From Oscillospiraceae bacterium (GTDB lineage Bacteria; Bacillota; Clostridia; Oscillospirales; Ruminococcaceae), in contig JAEDNF010000070.1 in assembly GCA_016302655.1 (NCBI GenBank), forward strand, positions 1-7,910: a stretch of 7,910 nt of DNA, read 5' to 3'. Under the pieces are notes generated by a model. That model was not told where the DNA came from, did not search any database, and saw nothing but the letters and a program-made list of their open reading frames with translations. Made by a program: the position numbers and the translations under genes. Position 1 is the stretch's first letter, and each line of letters begins with the position of its first letter. Shown piece by piece: positions 1 to 6,982 of this stretch.

Positions 1-776
1 CCTGCCGCCTCACAGCCGATAAGTCTTACGCTCTTGTCTTCTATGAAATGATAGAACGAACCCATAGCGTTTGAACCGCCGCCTACGCAGGCAAGCACCG
101 CATCGGGCAGTCTTCCCTCTTTTTCGAGCATCTGCTGTTTTGTTTCTCTTGATATCACAGCCTGAAAATCACGGACTATAGTCGGGAACGGATGAGGTCC
201 CATTACCGAGCCGAGACAATAATGAGTATCGTCTATTCTTTTTGTCCACTCACGCATTGCTTCGGAAACTGCGTCTTTGAGCGTCGCCGTGCCCGATTTT
301 ACGGGAATTACCTCTGCGCCGAGCAGCCTCATGCGGTATACATTAAGAGCCTGTCTTATTGTATCCTCTTCGCCCATAAATACTACGCACTCCATACCGA
401 GAAGAGCCGCCGCTGTTGCGGTTGCAACACCGTGCTGACCTGCTCCCGTCTCTGCTATAAGGCGTGTCTTGCCCATCTTTTTTGCAAGGAGCGCTTGTCC
501 GAGTACATTGTTTATCTTATGCGAACCGGTATGATTTAAATCCTCTCTCTTGAGATATATTTTTGCGCCGCCGAGATCTTTTGTCATCTTCTCGGCATAA
601 TAAAGCCTTGACGGCCTGCCTGCGTATTCGTTAAGAAGCTCGGTAAGCTCCCTGTTGAACTCGGGATCGTTCTTATAGCGGTCGTAAGCCTGTTCAAGCT
701 CTATTACGGCATTCATCAGCGTTTCGGGTATGTACTGACCGCCGTGTATGCCGAACCTTCCTTTTGGATTTGTCAT
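1..776 (-). CDS. trpB: Tryptophan synthase beta chain, partial (C-terminus beyond window)
   Basis: TrpB is the PLP-dependent subunit that condenses indole with L-serine to make L-tryptophan, in an alpha2-beta2 complex with TrpA in the cytosol. I read 258 complete codons from an ATG at 776; the frame is open to the window edge, so roughly the last third is missing. Residues seen: the N-terminal [10 protein letters not shown] stretch (6-15), the PLP Schiff-base lysine in HKINN (K87), the catalytic glutamate in AETGAGQHG (E109), and the phosphate-binding GGGSN loop (232-236). These positions match the numbering of the well-studied Salmonella enzyme. The start is 2 bases after the trpF stop, with AAAGGA inside the end of trpF as ribosome binding site. 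It is the last gene visible in the trp operon; trpA would be expected next, outside the window. It is the classical TrpB1 type, not the TrpB2 type. Confidence 0.97.
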   Translation of the reverse strand, partial: MTNPKGRFGIHGGQYIPETLMNAVIELEQAYDRYKNDPEFNRELTELLNEYAGRPSRLYYAEKMTKDLGGAKIYLKREDLNHTGSHKINNVLGQALLAKKMGKTRLIAETGAGQHGVATATAAALLGMECVVFMGEEDTIRQALNVYRMRLLGAEVIPVKSGTATLKDAVSEAMREWTKRIDDTHYCLGSVMGPHPFPTIVRDFQAVISRETKQQMLEKEGRLPDAVLACVGGGSNAMGSFYHFIEDKSVRLIGCEAA

Positions 777-778
777 TG

Positions 779-1384
779 TTATATTTCCTTTCTCACAGCG
801 GCAACAAATGCCGCCATTTTATTTTTATCTTTACAGCCGTTTGTTTCAATGCCGCTGCTGACATCCACCGCATAAGGATCAAGTGCTGTTATTGCCTGTG
901 AAATGTTTTCACAGCAAAGTCCTCCGGCAAGAAAATACGGTCTGTTTATATCCCCCAGTAACTTCCAGTCAAAATTTGTTCCGGTTCCTCCCTGTCCGGA
1001 GTCCAGAAGAACCATATCTGCACTGCTGTTATTTGCGGCACTTACATCGGCGGCACTATTTATGCTGAACGCCTTTATGATAGGCTTATCGGTAAGTTTG
1101 GACAGCCGTGATATATACTCCTCGTCTTCACTGCCGTGAAGCTGTGCTATATCTATTATACCACGAGACAGAATATATGCAACCGACTCGATCGGCGAGT
1201 TTACAAACACTCCCACCGCTTTGATATCCTCCGACAGCATTGCTTTAAGCTCTGCCGCCGTATCTACCGATACATACCGCCTGCTTTTGGGTGCGAAAAC
1301 AAAGCCGATATATTCGGGGTGCAGTTCGTTTGCCCACTCGATATCGCACTTGCGTGATAGTCCGCATAGCTTTATTTTACTCAT
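779..1384 (-). CDS. trpF: Phosphoribosylanthranilate isomerase
   Basis: TrpF performs the Amadori rearrangement of N-(5'-phosphoribosyl)anthranilate to CdRP, the third step of tryptophan synthesis. The 201-residue length is normal for a monofunctional TIM-barrel TrpF. The general-base cysteine is in the first strand (KLCGLSR, C7) and the general-acid aspartate in [10 protein letters not shown] (D128). The phosphate-binding end of the barrel is seen in FLAGGL (about 151-156) and in VDVSSGIE (about 173-180). Its ATG overlaps the trpC stop as ATGA (1381-1384), which fixes the start and implies translational coupling. It is a separate gene here rather than fused to trpC as in enterobacteria. The first strand reads CGLSR where many homologues have CGIT/CGLT, a conservative difference. 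Confidence 0.96.
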   Translation of the reverse strand: MSKIKLCGLSRKCDIEWANELHPEYIGFVFAPKSRRYVSVDTAAELKAMLSEDIKAVGVFVNSPIESVAYILSRGIIDIAQLHGSEDEEYISRLSKLTDKPIIKAFSINSAADVSAANNSSADMVLLDSGQGGTGTNFDWKLLGDINRPYFLAGGLCCENISQAITALDPYAVDVSSGIETNGCKDKNKMAAFVAAVRKEI

Positions 1385-2166
1385 ACGCTCTTGCCTTTCA
1401 GCTCGGCGAGCTTTGCTGTCTTGTCCTGCGCTCTCATAAGCGTTTCGCCTATCAGTACAGCGTTTGTGCCTGCCTCACGGAGCTTTTCGATATCCTCTGC
1501 CGTTTTAACGCCGCTTTCGGACACAAAGACGACATCTTCGGGAATTAACGCTCTCAGTCTCCTGCTGTTATCGGTATCAACGGTGAAATCCTTAAGATTA
1601 CGGTTATTAACGCCTATTACTCTTGCACCTGCTCTTATCGCCGCTTTGGCTTCGTCCTCGTTATGAGTTTCGACAAGTGCCGACATTCCGAGCAAATCGC
1701 ATATACCGATATACTGTTTAACCACGCTTTCGGGAAGTATGGAGCATATAAGAAGAACCGCAGATGCGCCGAGCAGTTTTGCTTCATATATCATATACTC
1801 ATCGACCGTGAAGTCTTTTCTTATGCAAGGGATATTTACAGCTTCGGTTATTTCCTTCAGATAGCTGTCGCTTCCGAGAAACCACTTAGGCTCGGTCAGT
1901 ACCGATATACAGTCTGCTCCTGCCGCCTCGTACTGCTTTGCAATATCGAGATAGGGAAAATCGGGAGCAATAATACCCTTTGAAGGAGACGCCTTCTTAC
2001 ATTCGCAGATGAAAGCGATATCATCTTTTTTCAGCGCTTTTTCAAAAGCAAAACTGCCTTTGGGCAAAGCAAGAGCCGCCGCCTTTATCTCATCTGCCGA
2101 TCTTATTTTTTTTGCCGCACATACACGCTCTCTTGCGTATGCGGCAAGCTCGTCAAGTATAGTCAT
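1381..2166 (-). CDS. trpC: Indole-3-glycerol phosphate synthase
   Basis: TrpC closes the indole ring: CdRP to indole-3-glycerol phosphate, CO2 and water. The 261 residues give a full-length monofunctional TIM barrel. The family's active-site residues can be placed: E55, K57 and S60 in CECKKASPSKG, the general-acid lysine K117 in IRKDF, E166 in LVETH, N187 in GVNNRNL, and the phosphate-binding SESG (216-219) and IGETLMR (239-245). The ATG shares one base with the trpD stop (TAATG at 2168-2164), and the end overlaps the trpF start by four bases. It lies in the fourth position of the trp operon, between its usual neighbours, with no sign of damage. Confidence 0.97.
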   Translation of the reverse strand: MTILDELAAYARERVCAAKKIRSADEIKAAALALPKGSFAFEKALKKDDIAFICECKKASPSKGIIAPDFPYLDIAKQYEAAGADCISVLTEPKWFLGSDSYLKEITEAVNIPCIRKDFTVDEYMIYEAKLLGASAVLLICSILPESVVKQYIGICDLLGMSALVETHNEDEAKAAIRAGARVIGVNNRNLKDFTVDTDNSRRLRALIPEDVVFVSESGVKTAEDIEKLREAGTNAVLIGETLMRAQDKTAKLAELKGKSV

Positions 2167-3194
2167 TATTCCTCCTCGGGACGGTTGCTGACTTCGATCA
2201 TCTTATCAAGCACTTCAAGCGCTTTTCCCGAATCAATTATTTCAGCCGCAAGAGCTATACCGTCTTTCAGGCTGTCGGCTTTTCCGCCGATATAAAGAGC
2301 CGCACCTGCATTCATCAGCACAGCATTTCTCTTGTGTCCTTTTGCACCGCCGAGTATTTCACGGGTTATCTTTGCGTTATCCTGCGGTGTTCCGCCCTTG
2401 AGGTCGTCCTTCGTACAGCGTTCAAATCCGAAATCTTCGGGAGCGATGGTATAAGTCTTGAACCAGCCGTCCTTGAACTCGCATACAGTTGTAGGTGCGC
2501 TGAGCGAAATCTCGTCCAGCTTATCCTTGCCGTATACAACCATTCCACGCTTTACTCCGAGATTTATCAGTACCTGAGCCAGCGGCTCAACAAGATATTC
2601 GTCATATACGCCGAGCAGCTGCATTTTCGGGCTTCCGGGGTTAGTAAGAGGACCTAAGATATTGAACACGGTGCGGAATCCAAGCTCTTTTCTGATAGCT
2701 CCGACATATTTCATTGAGCTGTGATACTTCTGAGCGAAGAAAAAGCACATTCCTGCTTCATTAAGCAGTTCCACACAGCGCTTGGGGCTCTGCTGAATAT
2801 TTACCCCGAGCGCCTCAAGGCAGTCTGCAGTTCCGCAGAGAGATGACGCCGCCCTGTTGCCGTGCTTTGCTACCTTCATTCCGCCTGCGGCGGCTACCAG
2901 AGCTGATGTTGTCGAGATATTGAAGCTATGCGCATTATCGCCGCCCGTACCGACTATCTCGAAGATATCCATACCGGTGTCTACCTTTGTTGCGTTGTCA
3001 CGCATTGCGGCGGCACAGCCTGCTATCTCATCGATAGTTTCAGCCTTTGCGCTTTTTGTGGAAAGAGCCGCTAAAAAAGCCGCATTCTGAGTGGGAGTGG
3101 TATTGCCGCTCATTATCTCGTTCATTACCGTGTAAGCCTCATCGTAGCTGAGGTCTTCCTTGTTTACGATTTTTACAATTGCTTCTTTGATCAT
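2166..3194 (-). CDS. trpD: Anthranilate phosphoribosyltransferase
   Basis: TrpD transfers the phosphoribosyl group of PRPP to anthranilate, giving N-(5'-phosphoribosyl)anthranilate, the second committed step. The 342 residues are normal for a monofunctional class IV phosphoribosyltransferase. An N-terminal helical domain (about 1-70) is followed by the glycine-rich PRPP loop GTGGDN (82-87), NISTTSAL (92-99), KHGNRAASS (110-118) for substrate and PRPP binding, R168 in the [20 protein letters not shown] region (anthranilate site), and the Mg-binding DE pair (227-228) in KLDEIS. The start follows the trpG stop by 4 bases and has AAAGGAG about 12 bases upstream, partly inside the end of trpG. TrpD is not fused to the glutaminase TrpG, unlike the E. 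coli arrangement. Confidence 0.97.
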   Translation of the reverse strand: MIKEAIVKIVNKEDLSYDEAYTVMNEIMSGNTTPTQNAAFLAALSTKSAKAETIDEIAGCAAAMRDNATKVDTGMDIFEIVGTGGDNAHSFNISTTSALVAAAGGMKVAKHGNRAASSLCGTADCLEALGVNIQQSPKRCVELLNEAGMCFFFAQKYHSSMKYVGAIRKELGFRTVFNILGPLTNPGSPKMQLLGVYDEYLVEPLAQVLINLGVKRGMVVYGKDKLDEISLSAPTTVCEFKDGWFKTYTIAPEDFGFERCTKDDLKGGTPQDNAKITREILGGAKGHKRNAVLMNAGAALYIGGKADSLKDGIALAAEIIDSGKALEVLDKMIEVSNRPEEE

Positions 3195-3198
3195 TGCC

Positions 3199-3768
3199 TT
3201 AATTCTCCTTTATAAAATTTCTTAACATCTGTTTTCCGTCGGGTGTCAGTATTGATTCGGGATGGAACTGTACGCCGTATACCGTGTACTCCTTGTGCTG
3301 TACCGCCATGACTTCGCCGTCGTCGGTCATAGCAGTTATTTTCAGGCAATCGGGCATCGTTGCCTTATCTGCCGCAAGCGAATGATACCTTGCAACAGCC
3401 GTTTTTTCGGGACAGCCTTTAAAAAGAAGCGAATCGGTATCAAGCTTTACCGTTGACTGTTTTCCGTGCATCAGCTGTTTTGCGTATGTAATTGTTGCGC
3501 CGTATGCCGCACATATAGCCTGATGGCCAAGACAAACGCCCAGGATCCGAAAATCTTTTCCGAGCTGTTTTATAACATCGATGATCACTCCGGCATTCTC
3601 CGGTCTTCCGGGACCGGGCGACAAAATAATTCTGTCGGGAGCAAGCTTTCTTATCTCCTCTACCGTCATCTCATCGTTCCTTATAACCTTTATATCCGGC
3701 TCTATCTCGCCTATCAGCTGATAAAGATTATATGAAAAGCTGTCATAGTTGTCTATAAGTAGTATCAT
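3199..3768 (-). CDS. trpG: Anthranilate synthase glutamine amidotransferase component (TrpG/PabA type)
   Basis: This is the class I glutaminase that releases ammonia from glutamine and passes it to TrpE. The 189 residues are a complete stand-alone GATase domain: oxyanion-hole motif [12 protein letters not shown] (49-60), nucleophile C79 in GVCLGHQA, and H169 and E171 of the triad in VQFHPES. The ATG overlaps the trpE stop (ATGA, 3765-3768), with GGAGG in the last codons of trpE as ribosome binding site, so equimolar synthesis with TrpE is expected. In many Bacillota such a glutaminase also serves aminodeoxychorismate synthase (PabA role). The position in the trp operon makes anthranilate synthesis the main job, but a dual role cannot be excluded from sequence. 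Confidence 0.96.
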   Translation of the reverse strand: MILLIDNYDSFSYNLYQLIGEIEPDIKVIRNDEMTVEEIRKLAPDRIILSPGPGRPENAGVIIDVIKQLGKDFRILGVCLGHQAICAAYGATITYAKQLMHGKQSTVKLDTDSLLFKGCPEKTAVARYHSLAADKATMPDCLKITAMTDDGEVMAVQHKEYTVYGVQFHPESILTPDGKQMLRNFIKEN

Positions 3769-5231
3769 ACATCTGCCTCCTCAGCCATTTTAAGTGCATT
3801 GACTACCGCCTGCGCCTTGTTTATACATTCCTGATATTCCGTCTCGGGAACTGAATCCGCCACGATTCCTGCTCCGCTTCTCACAAACACCTTTCCGTTC
3901 TTCTTGTAGGCTATTCTTATTGCTATACAGGTGTCCATATTGCCTGTAAAATCTATGTAGCCTATTGCACCGCCGTATATTCCCCGCTTGTTATTTTCAA
4001 GCTCGCCTATAAGCTGGCAGGCTCTTATCTTCGGCGCTCCCGAAAGTGTACCTGCAGGAAGCACCGCCGATATAGCGTCAAGAGCGTCAAGGTCGTCTCT
4101 TATCTCTCCTCTTACGGTAGAGCCTATATGCATAACATGGGAATAATGCTCGACCGAGCGGAGCTTTTCAACCTCGACCGTACCGAACTTGCTGACTCTG
4201 CCGAGATCGTTTCTTCCGAGATCGACCAGCATATTATGCTCCGCAAGCTCTTTTTCATCCTTTAAAAGCTCCTCTTCAAGCGCCTTATCCTCTGCGTCGG
4301 TTTTTCCTCTCGGGCGTGTTCCTGCAAGCGGGAATGTGTGGAGGACTCCGTCTTCAAGCTTTACAAGCGTTTCGGGAGAAGCGCCTGCTACCTCGACATC
4401 GGTTCCCGAAAAATAGAACATATACGGAGAAGGATTTATCGTTCTCAGCATTCTGTAGGCGTTAAGCAGGCTTCCCTCAAACGGTGCCGAAAGTCTGTTC
4501 GACAGCACTATCTGGAAAATATCGCCCTCTTTTATATAGTGCTTTGCCTTTTCAACCATTTGGCAGTAGCTCTCTTTGTCAAACAGCGGTGTAACTTCAC
4601 CGGTAAGTCTGCCTGCAGGCTCGTTTTTCTTTTCGCCGTGACTGAGCAGATCTGCCATAGCCTTAAGCTCGATTATCGCCTTATTGTATCCGACCTCGAC
4701 TTCATCAAGCGGTATGTTGACGATAAGTATTATCTTCTGCTTAAGGTTGTCAAATGCGATGACTTTATCAAACAGCATAAGGTCGATATCCTTGAACTGC
4801 TCGGTGTCCTCTGTCTTCATTTTAACCGTAGGTTCGCTGTAGCCTAAAAAATCATACGAGAAATATCCTACAAGTCCTCCGGTAAATGATGGCAGATAGT
4901 CAAAGCCGGGACTTACATATTCGGCTAAGATCTGTCTCAGATAAGAAGAGGGATCGTCTGTATTAACCGTGATGTTTCCTGCTTTCAGCTTGCCGTCAAT
5001 GCAGGTTATTTCAAGCTTCGGGTCATATCCCATAAAGGTATAGCGTCCCCACTTTTCATTTGCCTGTGCCGACTCCAGCATATAGCAATGTGTTGATACA
5101 TTCTTCAGTATCTTCATTGCCTCTATCGGAGTGCATATATCCGACAGTATCTCACAGCTGACGGGAAGCACTTTATATTTGTTCTCGGCAGCGATCTCTT
5201 TCGCTTTTTCAAGTGTTGGTAAAAATTCCAT
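3765..5231 (-). CDS. trpE: Anthranilate synthase component I
   Basis: TrpE makes anthranilate from chorismate using ammonia from TrpG, the first and feedback-controlled step of the pathway. I start it at the ATG at 5231 (488 residues) because AAGGAG sits 6 bases before it; a TTG 18 bases further up is in frame but the ribosome binding site would then lie inside the gene. The N-terminal part carries the tryptophan-binding signature (MLES, about residues 51-54, followed by [12 protein letters not shown]), so feedback inhibition is expected. The C-terminal chorismate-binding domain shows [12 protein letters not shown], the GTRPRGKT loop, [36 protein letters not shown] and [13 protein letters not shown]. 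The glutaminase is encoded separately. First gene of the operon, preceded by the T-box leader. Confidence 0.97.
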   Translation of the reverse strand: MEFLPTLEKAKEIAAENKYKVLPVSCEILSDICTPIEAMKILKNVSTHCYMLESAQANEKWGRYTFMGYDPKLEITCIDGKLKAGNITVNTDDPSSYLRQILAEYVSPGFDYLPSFTGGLVGYFSYDFLGYSEPTVKMKTEDTEQFKDIDLMLFDKVIAFDNLKQKIILIVNIPLDEVEVGYNKAIIELKAMADLLSHGEKKNEPAGRLTGEVTPLFDKESYCQMVEKAKHYIKEGDIFQIVLSNRLSAPFEGSLLNAYRMLRTINPSPYMFYFSGTDVEVAGASPETLVKLEDGVLHTFPLAGTRPRGKTDAEDKALEEELLKDEKELAEHNMLVDLGRNDLGRVSKFGTVEVEKLRSVEHYSHVMHIGSTVRGEIRDDLDALDAISAVLPAGTLSGAPKIRACQLIGELENNKRGIYGGAIGYIDFTGNMDTCIAIRIAYKKNGKVFVRSGAGIVADSVPETEYQECINKAQAVVNALKMAEEADV

Positions 5232-5237
5232 ATAGGT

Positions 5238-5243
5238 CTCCTT
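5238..5243 (-). promoter_or_regulatory. Ribosome binding site deciding the trpE start
   Basis: The minus strand reads AAGGAG, then 6 bases, then ATG at 5231. This favours the ATG over the in-frame TTG at 5249, which has no site upstream because it directly follows the leader terminator's T-run. Confidence 0.85.
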
Positions 5244-5258
5244 TTTCAAAAGTCTGCC

Positions 5259-5302
5259 AAAAACAAAAAGTCCCCGACAGAATAATACTTTCTGTCAAGG
5301 AC
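5259..5302 (-). terminator. Intrinsic terminator of the trp T-box leader (attenuator)
   Basis: On the minus strand, positions 5302-5290 (GTCCTTGACAGAA) pair along all 13 positions with 5282-5270 (TTCTGTCGGGGAC), with two G-U pairs, around a 7-base loop. The stem is followed at once by TTTTTGTTTTT (5269-5259). This is a classical rho-independent terminator placed 28 bases before the trpE start. Its 5' arm begins with GTCCTT, the same bases needed for the T-box antiterminator, so the two structures exclude each other. Confidence 0.93.
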
Positions 5303-5330
5303 GAATAATCTATATCCGCGGTGCCACCTT
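5297..5330 (-). promoter_or_regulatory. T-box sequence and antiterminator element
   Basis: The conserved AAGGTGGCACCGCGG (5330-5316) contains the TGGC bulge that pairs with the tRNA acceptor end. Its AAGG can pair with CCTT in CGTCCTT (5303-5297), the same strand that otherwise forms the terminator stem. Confidence 0.9.
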
Positions 5331-5449
5331 GATTTCACAGCCTCTATGCTGTGCGCTTAGCGGGATACTATCATACCCCCGGCAACTGACGCATGCCATG
5401 CGTTGCAGAATACTCGGCAGATACTGCCTTTGACTGCACCCTCAGCGGT

Positions 5450-5452
5450 CCA
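5450..5452 (-). promoter_or_regulatory. T-box specifier codon TGG (Trp)
   Basis: On the minus strand the 3' side of Stem I reads CAAATGGACCGCTGAGGG. The triplet TGG followed by a purine sits where T-box leaders place the specifier, and the next bases CCGC pair with GCGG at the Stem I base. TGG agrees with the downstream tryptophan genes. Confidence 0.88.
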
Positions 5453-5555
5453 TTTGACAACCCGTTTCTTGCCCCTTCTCAGCTGCCGGGGTTCTCTGTA
5501 GAGTCGTAACTGCCTTTATCTCCGCCTCATCGGTTTAAGTTATTTATTTGTCTTT

Positions 5556-5584
5556 ATTATATCACCGCTTTAAAGCGTTGTCAA
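5556..5584 (-). promoter_or_regulatory. trp operon promoter (perfect consensus sigma-A type)
   Basis: On the minus strand TTGACA (5584-5579), a 17-base spacer, then TATAAT (5561-5556). Both hexamers match the housekeeping consensus exactly, with optimal spacing. Transcription is predicted to start near 5549, just before Stem I of the T-box. Such a strong promoter fits an operon whose control is mainly at attenuation. Confidence 0.92.
5566..5577. repeat. 12-bp perfect palindrome inside the trp promoter spacer
   Basis: CGCTTTAAAGCG is a perfect inverted repeat lying wholly between the -35 and -10 hexamers. The position would let a bound dimeric protein block RNA polymerase. It could equally be chance, since a palindrome with a TTTAAA centre is easy to form in AT-rich spacer DNA. 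It is unlike the GTTC-N6-GAAC repeats at the neighbouring marR promoter. Confidence 0.5.
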
Positions 5585-5634
5585 GAAGAAATCTCACTTT
5601 TTTATTTGTGAGCCGAATTTTCATAAATTACCGC

Positions 5635-5663
5635 TTGACAATAGTTCATTTTTGAACTATAAT
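5635..5663 (+). promoter_or_regulatory. Promoter of the marR-permease operon (perfect consensus)
   Basis: TTGACA (5635-5640), a 17-base spacer and TATAAT (5658-5663), both hexamers exact. The predicted transcription start is about 5670. It fires away from the trp promoter; the two -35 boxes are 50 bases apart. The spacer is almost entirely an inverted repeat, so activity should depend on the repressor. Confidence 0.92.
5641..5660. promoter_or_regulatory. Probable MarR operator 1 (spacer of the marR promoter)
   Basis: ATAGTTCA-TTTT-TGAACTAT is a perfect 8-bp inverted repeat with a 4-base centre. It fills the spacer and overlaps the first three bases of the -10 box. MarR-family dimers bind palindromes of this size and commonly repress their own promoter by occluding the hexamers. 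That the downstream MarR binds here is inferred from position. Confidence 0.8.
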
Positions 5664-5670
5664 AGAAATA

Positions 5671-5684
5671 GTTCTAAATTGAAC
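5671..5684. promoter_or_regulatory. Probable MarR operator 2 (start of transcription)
   Basis: GTTC-TAAATT-GAAC has the same GTTC-N6-GAAC core as operator 1 (5644-5657), offset by 27 bp. It falls at the predicted transcription start and just before the GGAGG ribosome binding site. Both cores are also preceded by ATA (ATAGTTC). Two matching sites make a deliberate operator pair more likely than chance. Confidence 0.72.
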
Positions 5685-5701
5685 AAAACGGAGGCAAAAC
5701 A

Positions 5702-6121
5702 ATGACTGCTAACGAAATGTGGACTCATGTGCTCTCAATAGAAAACTTCTATGCAAAATACCGCAAGCGGATAATGAACAAATTTGCGCTGTCGGCGGCT
5801 GAGACGGATGTACTTATGTTTTTGGCAAACAACCCCGACTTTGATACTGCTTCACATATTTCAAAGATACGCAAGATACCTAAATCGCAGGTTTCGCTTG
5901 CGGTAAATTCTCTTTGCGAAAAGGGCTTACTGAACGGCGTATTCACGGAAGGCAACAAAAAAAGCATACATCTTTCGCCGACAGACAAAGCACAGCCGAT
6001 AATAGATTACGGAAAGACGGTTCAGAAAGAATTTATATGCGCTCTTTTCAACGGTTTTTCCGACGAAGAAATAGCCGAATTCAAGCGGCTGTATACAAAA
6101 ATATCAGATAACATCAGATAA
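5702..6121 (+). CDS. MarR-family winged-helix transcriptional regulator
   Basis: A 139-residue protein with the MarR layout: N-terminal dimerisation helix (about 1-28), winged helix-turn-helix in the middle (LSAAETDVLMFLA 30-42, DTASHISKI 48-56, recognition helix PKSQVSLAVNSLCEKGLL 60-77, wing about 80-91) and C-terminal dimerisation helices (95-138). It starts at an ATG 7 bases after GGAGG. The wing reads EGNKKSIHLS, where the family usually carries a D-x-R motif, so wing-DNA contacts may differ. Cysteines at 72 and 113 are present, but neither sits where OhrR-type N-terminal redox cysteines do, so thiol sensing is not supported. It is followed after 17 bases by a TSUP permease; the likely role is autorepression and control of that permease in response to an unknown small anion or aromatic ligand. 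Confidence 0.9.
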   Translation: MTANEMWTHVLSIENFYAKYRKRIMNKFALSAAETDVLMFLANNPDFDTASHISKIRKIPKSQVSLAVNSLCEKGLLNGVFTEGNKKSIHLSPTDKAQPIIDYGKTVQKEFICALFNGFSDEEIAEFKRLYTKISDNIR

Positions 6122-6138
6122 AGAAAGAAGGGACTTAA

Positions 6139-6915
6139 ATGGAATATCTAATAACGACAGTCGTCTGCTTTTTTGCAGGTATGGGAGCCGGGCTTGGAAC
6201 AGGCTTCGCAGGTATGAGTGCCGCCGCCGTAATAACGCCGGTACTGGTTACTTTTCTCGGTATAGAGCCATATACCGCAGTAGGAATAGCTCTCGCCTCC
6301 GATGTCCTTGCAAGCGCAGTATCAGCTTATACCTACGGCAAAAACAAGAACCTTGACATAAAGAACGGTCTTGTTATGATGTGCGCCGTTCTTGCTTTCA
6401 CGGTTGTCGGAAGCTTTGTATCAAGTCTTCTGCCGGCTACCACGATGGGCAATTTTTCCGTATTTATGACGCTTTTGCTCGGCATTAAGTTCATAGTTAA
6501 GCCCGTTATGACAACTAAGGAAGATATGGCGTCGGGAAGTATGAAGTCGAAGATAATAAAGTCAATAATATGCGGAAGTATCGTAGGCTTTATCTGCGGA
6601 TTTGTAGGAGCAGGCGGAGGAATGATGATGCTTCTGCTTCTTACAAGCATAATGGGATATGAGCTTAAGACTGCTGTCGGCACAAGTGTGTTCATTATGA
6701 CATTTACTGCACTTACAGGCTCCATTTCCCATTTTGCGATGGGTTCTCTCCCCGAAGTTCTCCCCCTTGTGCTTTGCGTGGTCTTCACTCTGATATGGGC
6801 AAGGATAGCGGCAAAGTTTGCAAACAAAGCAAGTCCCATAGTGCTTAATCGTGCAACAGGAGTAATACTTGTCATACTCGGAGCGGTAGTTCTCGGCTTC
6901 TCGTTTTTCGGCTGA
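6139..6915 (+). CDS. TSUP (TauE/SafE-type) membrane permease
   Basis: A 258-residue integral membrane protein of the TSUP family, whose known members move sulfite, sulfoacetate, taurine-derived or other organic anions across the cytoplasmic membrane. I see about eight hydrophobic segments (roughly 4-20, 24-42, 46-64, 77-98, 104-122, 140-172, 178-200, 206-256 containing two). The two internal repeats typical of the family are clear: GTGFAGMSAAAVITP followed by AVGIALASD in the first half, and GFVGAGGGMMMLLLL followed by TAVGTSVF in the second. The loop between halves (about 121-138) is charged. It starts 17 bases after marR with AAGAAGGG as ribosome binding site, so both are on one transcript. 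The substrate cannot be read from the sequence; no sulfur-metabolism gene is adjacent. Confidence 0.9.
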   Translation: MEYLITTVVCFFAGMGAGLGTGFAGMSAAAVITPVLVTFLGIEPYTAVGIALASDVLASAVSAYTYGKNKNLDIKNGLVMMCAVLAFTVVGSFVSSLLPATTMGNFSVFMTLLLGIKFIVKPVMTTKEDMASGSMKSKIIKSIICGSIVGFICGFVGAGGGMMMLLLLTSIMGYELKTAVGTSVFIMTFTALTGSISHFAMGSLPEVLPLVLCVVFTLIWARIAAKFANKASPIVLNRATGVILVILGAVVLGFSFFG

Positions 6916-6937
6916 AAACTATTTTTGCGTTTTCAGC
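6911..6937 (+). terminator. Inverted repeat at the end of the permease gene, possible terminator
   Basis: GCTGAAAAC and GTTTTCAGC form a perfect 9-bp stem around a 9-base loop and include the TGA stop of the permease gene. The stem is followed by AATAATTATT rather than a pure T-run, so termination may be weak. A 14-bp palindrome (GCAATAATTATTGC, 6936-6949) abuts it. Confidence 0.45.
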
Positions 6938-6982
6938 AATAATTATTGCAATTTTCGTTGAAAGCGATGATAAAAAAGCTAC

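Larger units (their letters stand above)
5259..5549 (-). promoter_or_regulatory. Tryptophan T-box riboswitch leader
   Basis: This transcribed leader of about 290 bases controls the trp operon by sensing uncharged tRNA-Trp. In order on the minus strand: the Stem I base GATGAGGCGGAGAT (5531-5518), the AGAGA bulge and distal stem-loop CCCC...GGGG (about 5497-5472), the specifier loop with TGG followed by A (5452-5449) and CCGC (5448-5445) pairing with GCGG (5525-5522), a Stem III-like hairpin (about 5381-5361), the T-box sequence AAGGTGGCACCGCGG (5330-5316), then the terminator. Uncharged tRNA should stabilise the antiterminator and allow read-through; charged tRNA-Trp leaves the terminator formed. 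The bulge TGGC fits a tRNA with discriminator G, as known for bacterial tRNA-Trp. The 5' end is inferred from the promoter. Confidence 0.93.

Noticed and set aside
192..539. Plus-strand open frame of 115 codons
   Set aside because: It lies antisense within trpB, which shows full catalytic motifs; the plus-strand translation has no recognisable domain and no ribosome binding site.
4338..4847. Plus-strand open frame of 169 codons
   Set aside because: Antisense to the conserved chorismate-binding part of trpE; cysteine- and arginine-rich translation without family features.
5232..5249. TTG start giving trpE six extra residues
   Set aside because: The ribosome binding site AAGGAG would be inside the coding region, while it is ideally spaced for the ATG at 5231.
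5341..5460. Leader peptide with tandem Trp codons (E. coli-type attenuation)
   Set aside because: No short frame with a ribosome binding site and repeated TGG codons is seen; the T-box elements explain the leader.
5589..5614. CTCAC/GTGAG repeat as a rho-independent terminator
   Set aside because: The 5-bp stem has a 10-base loop, no T-run follows on either side, and it lies between divergent promoters where no transcript needs to end.
6333..6875. Minus-strand open frame of 180 codons
   Set aside because: Antisense shadow of the permease gene, produced by its codon bias; no start signal and no domain.
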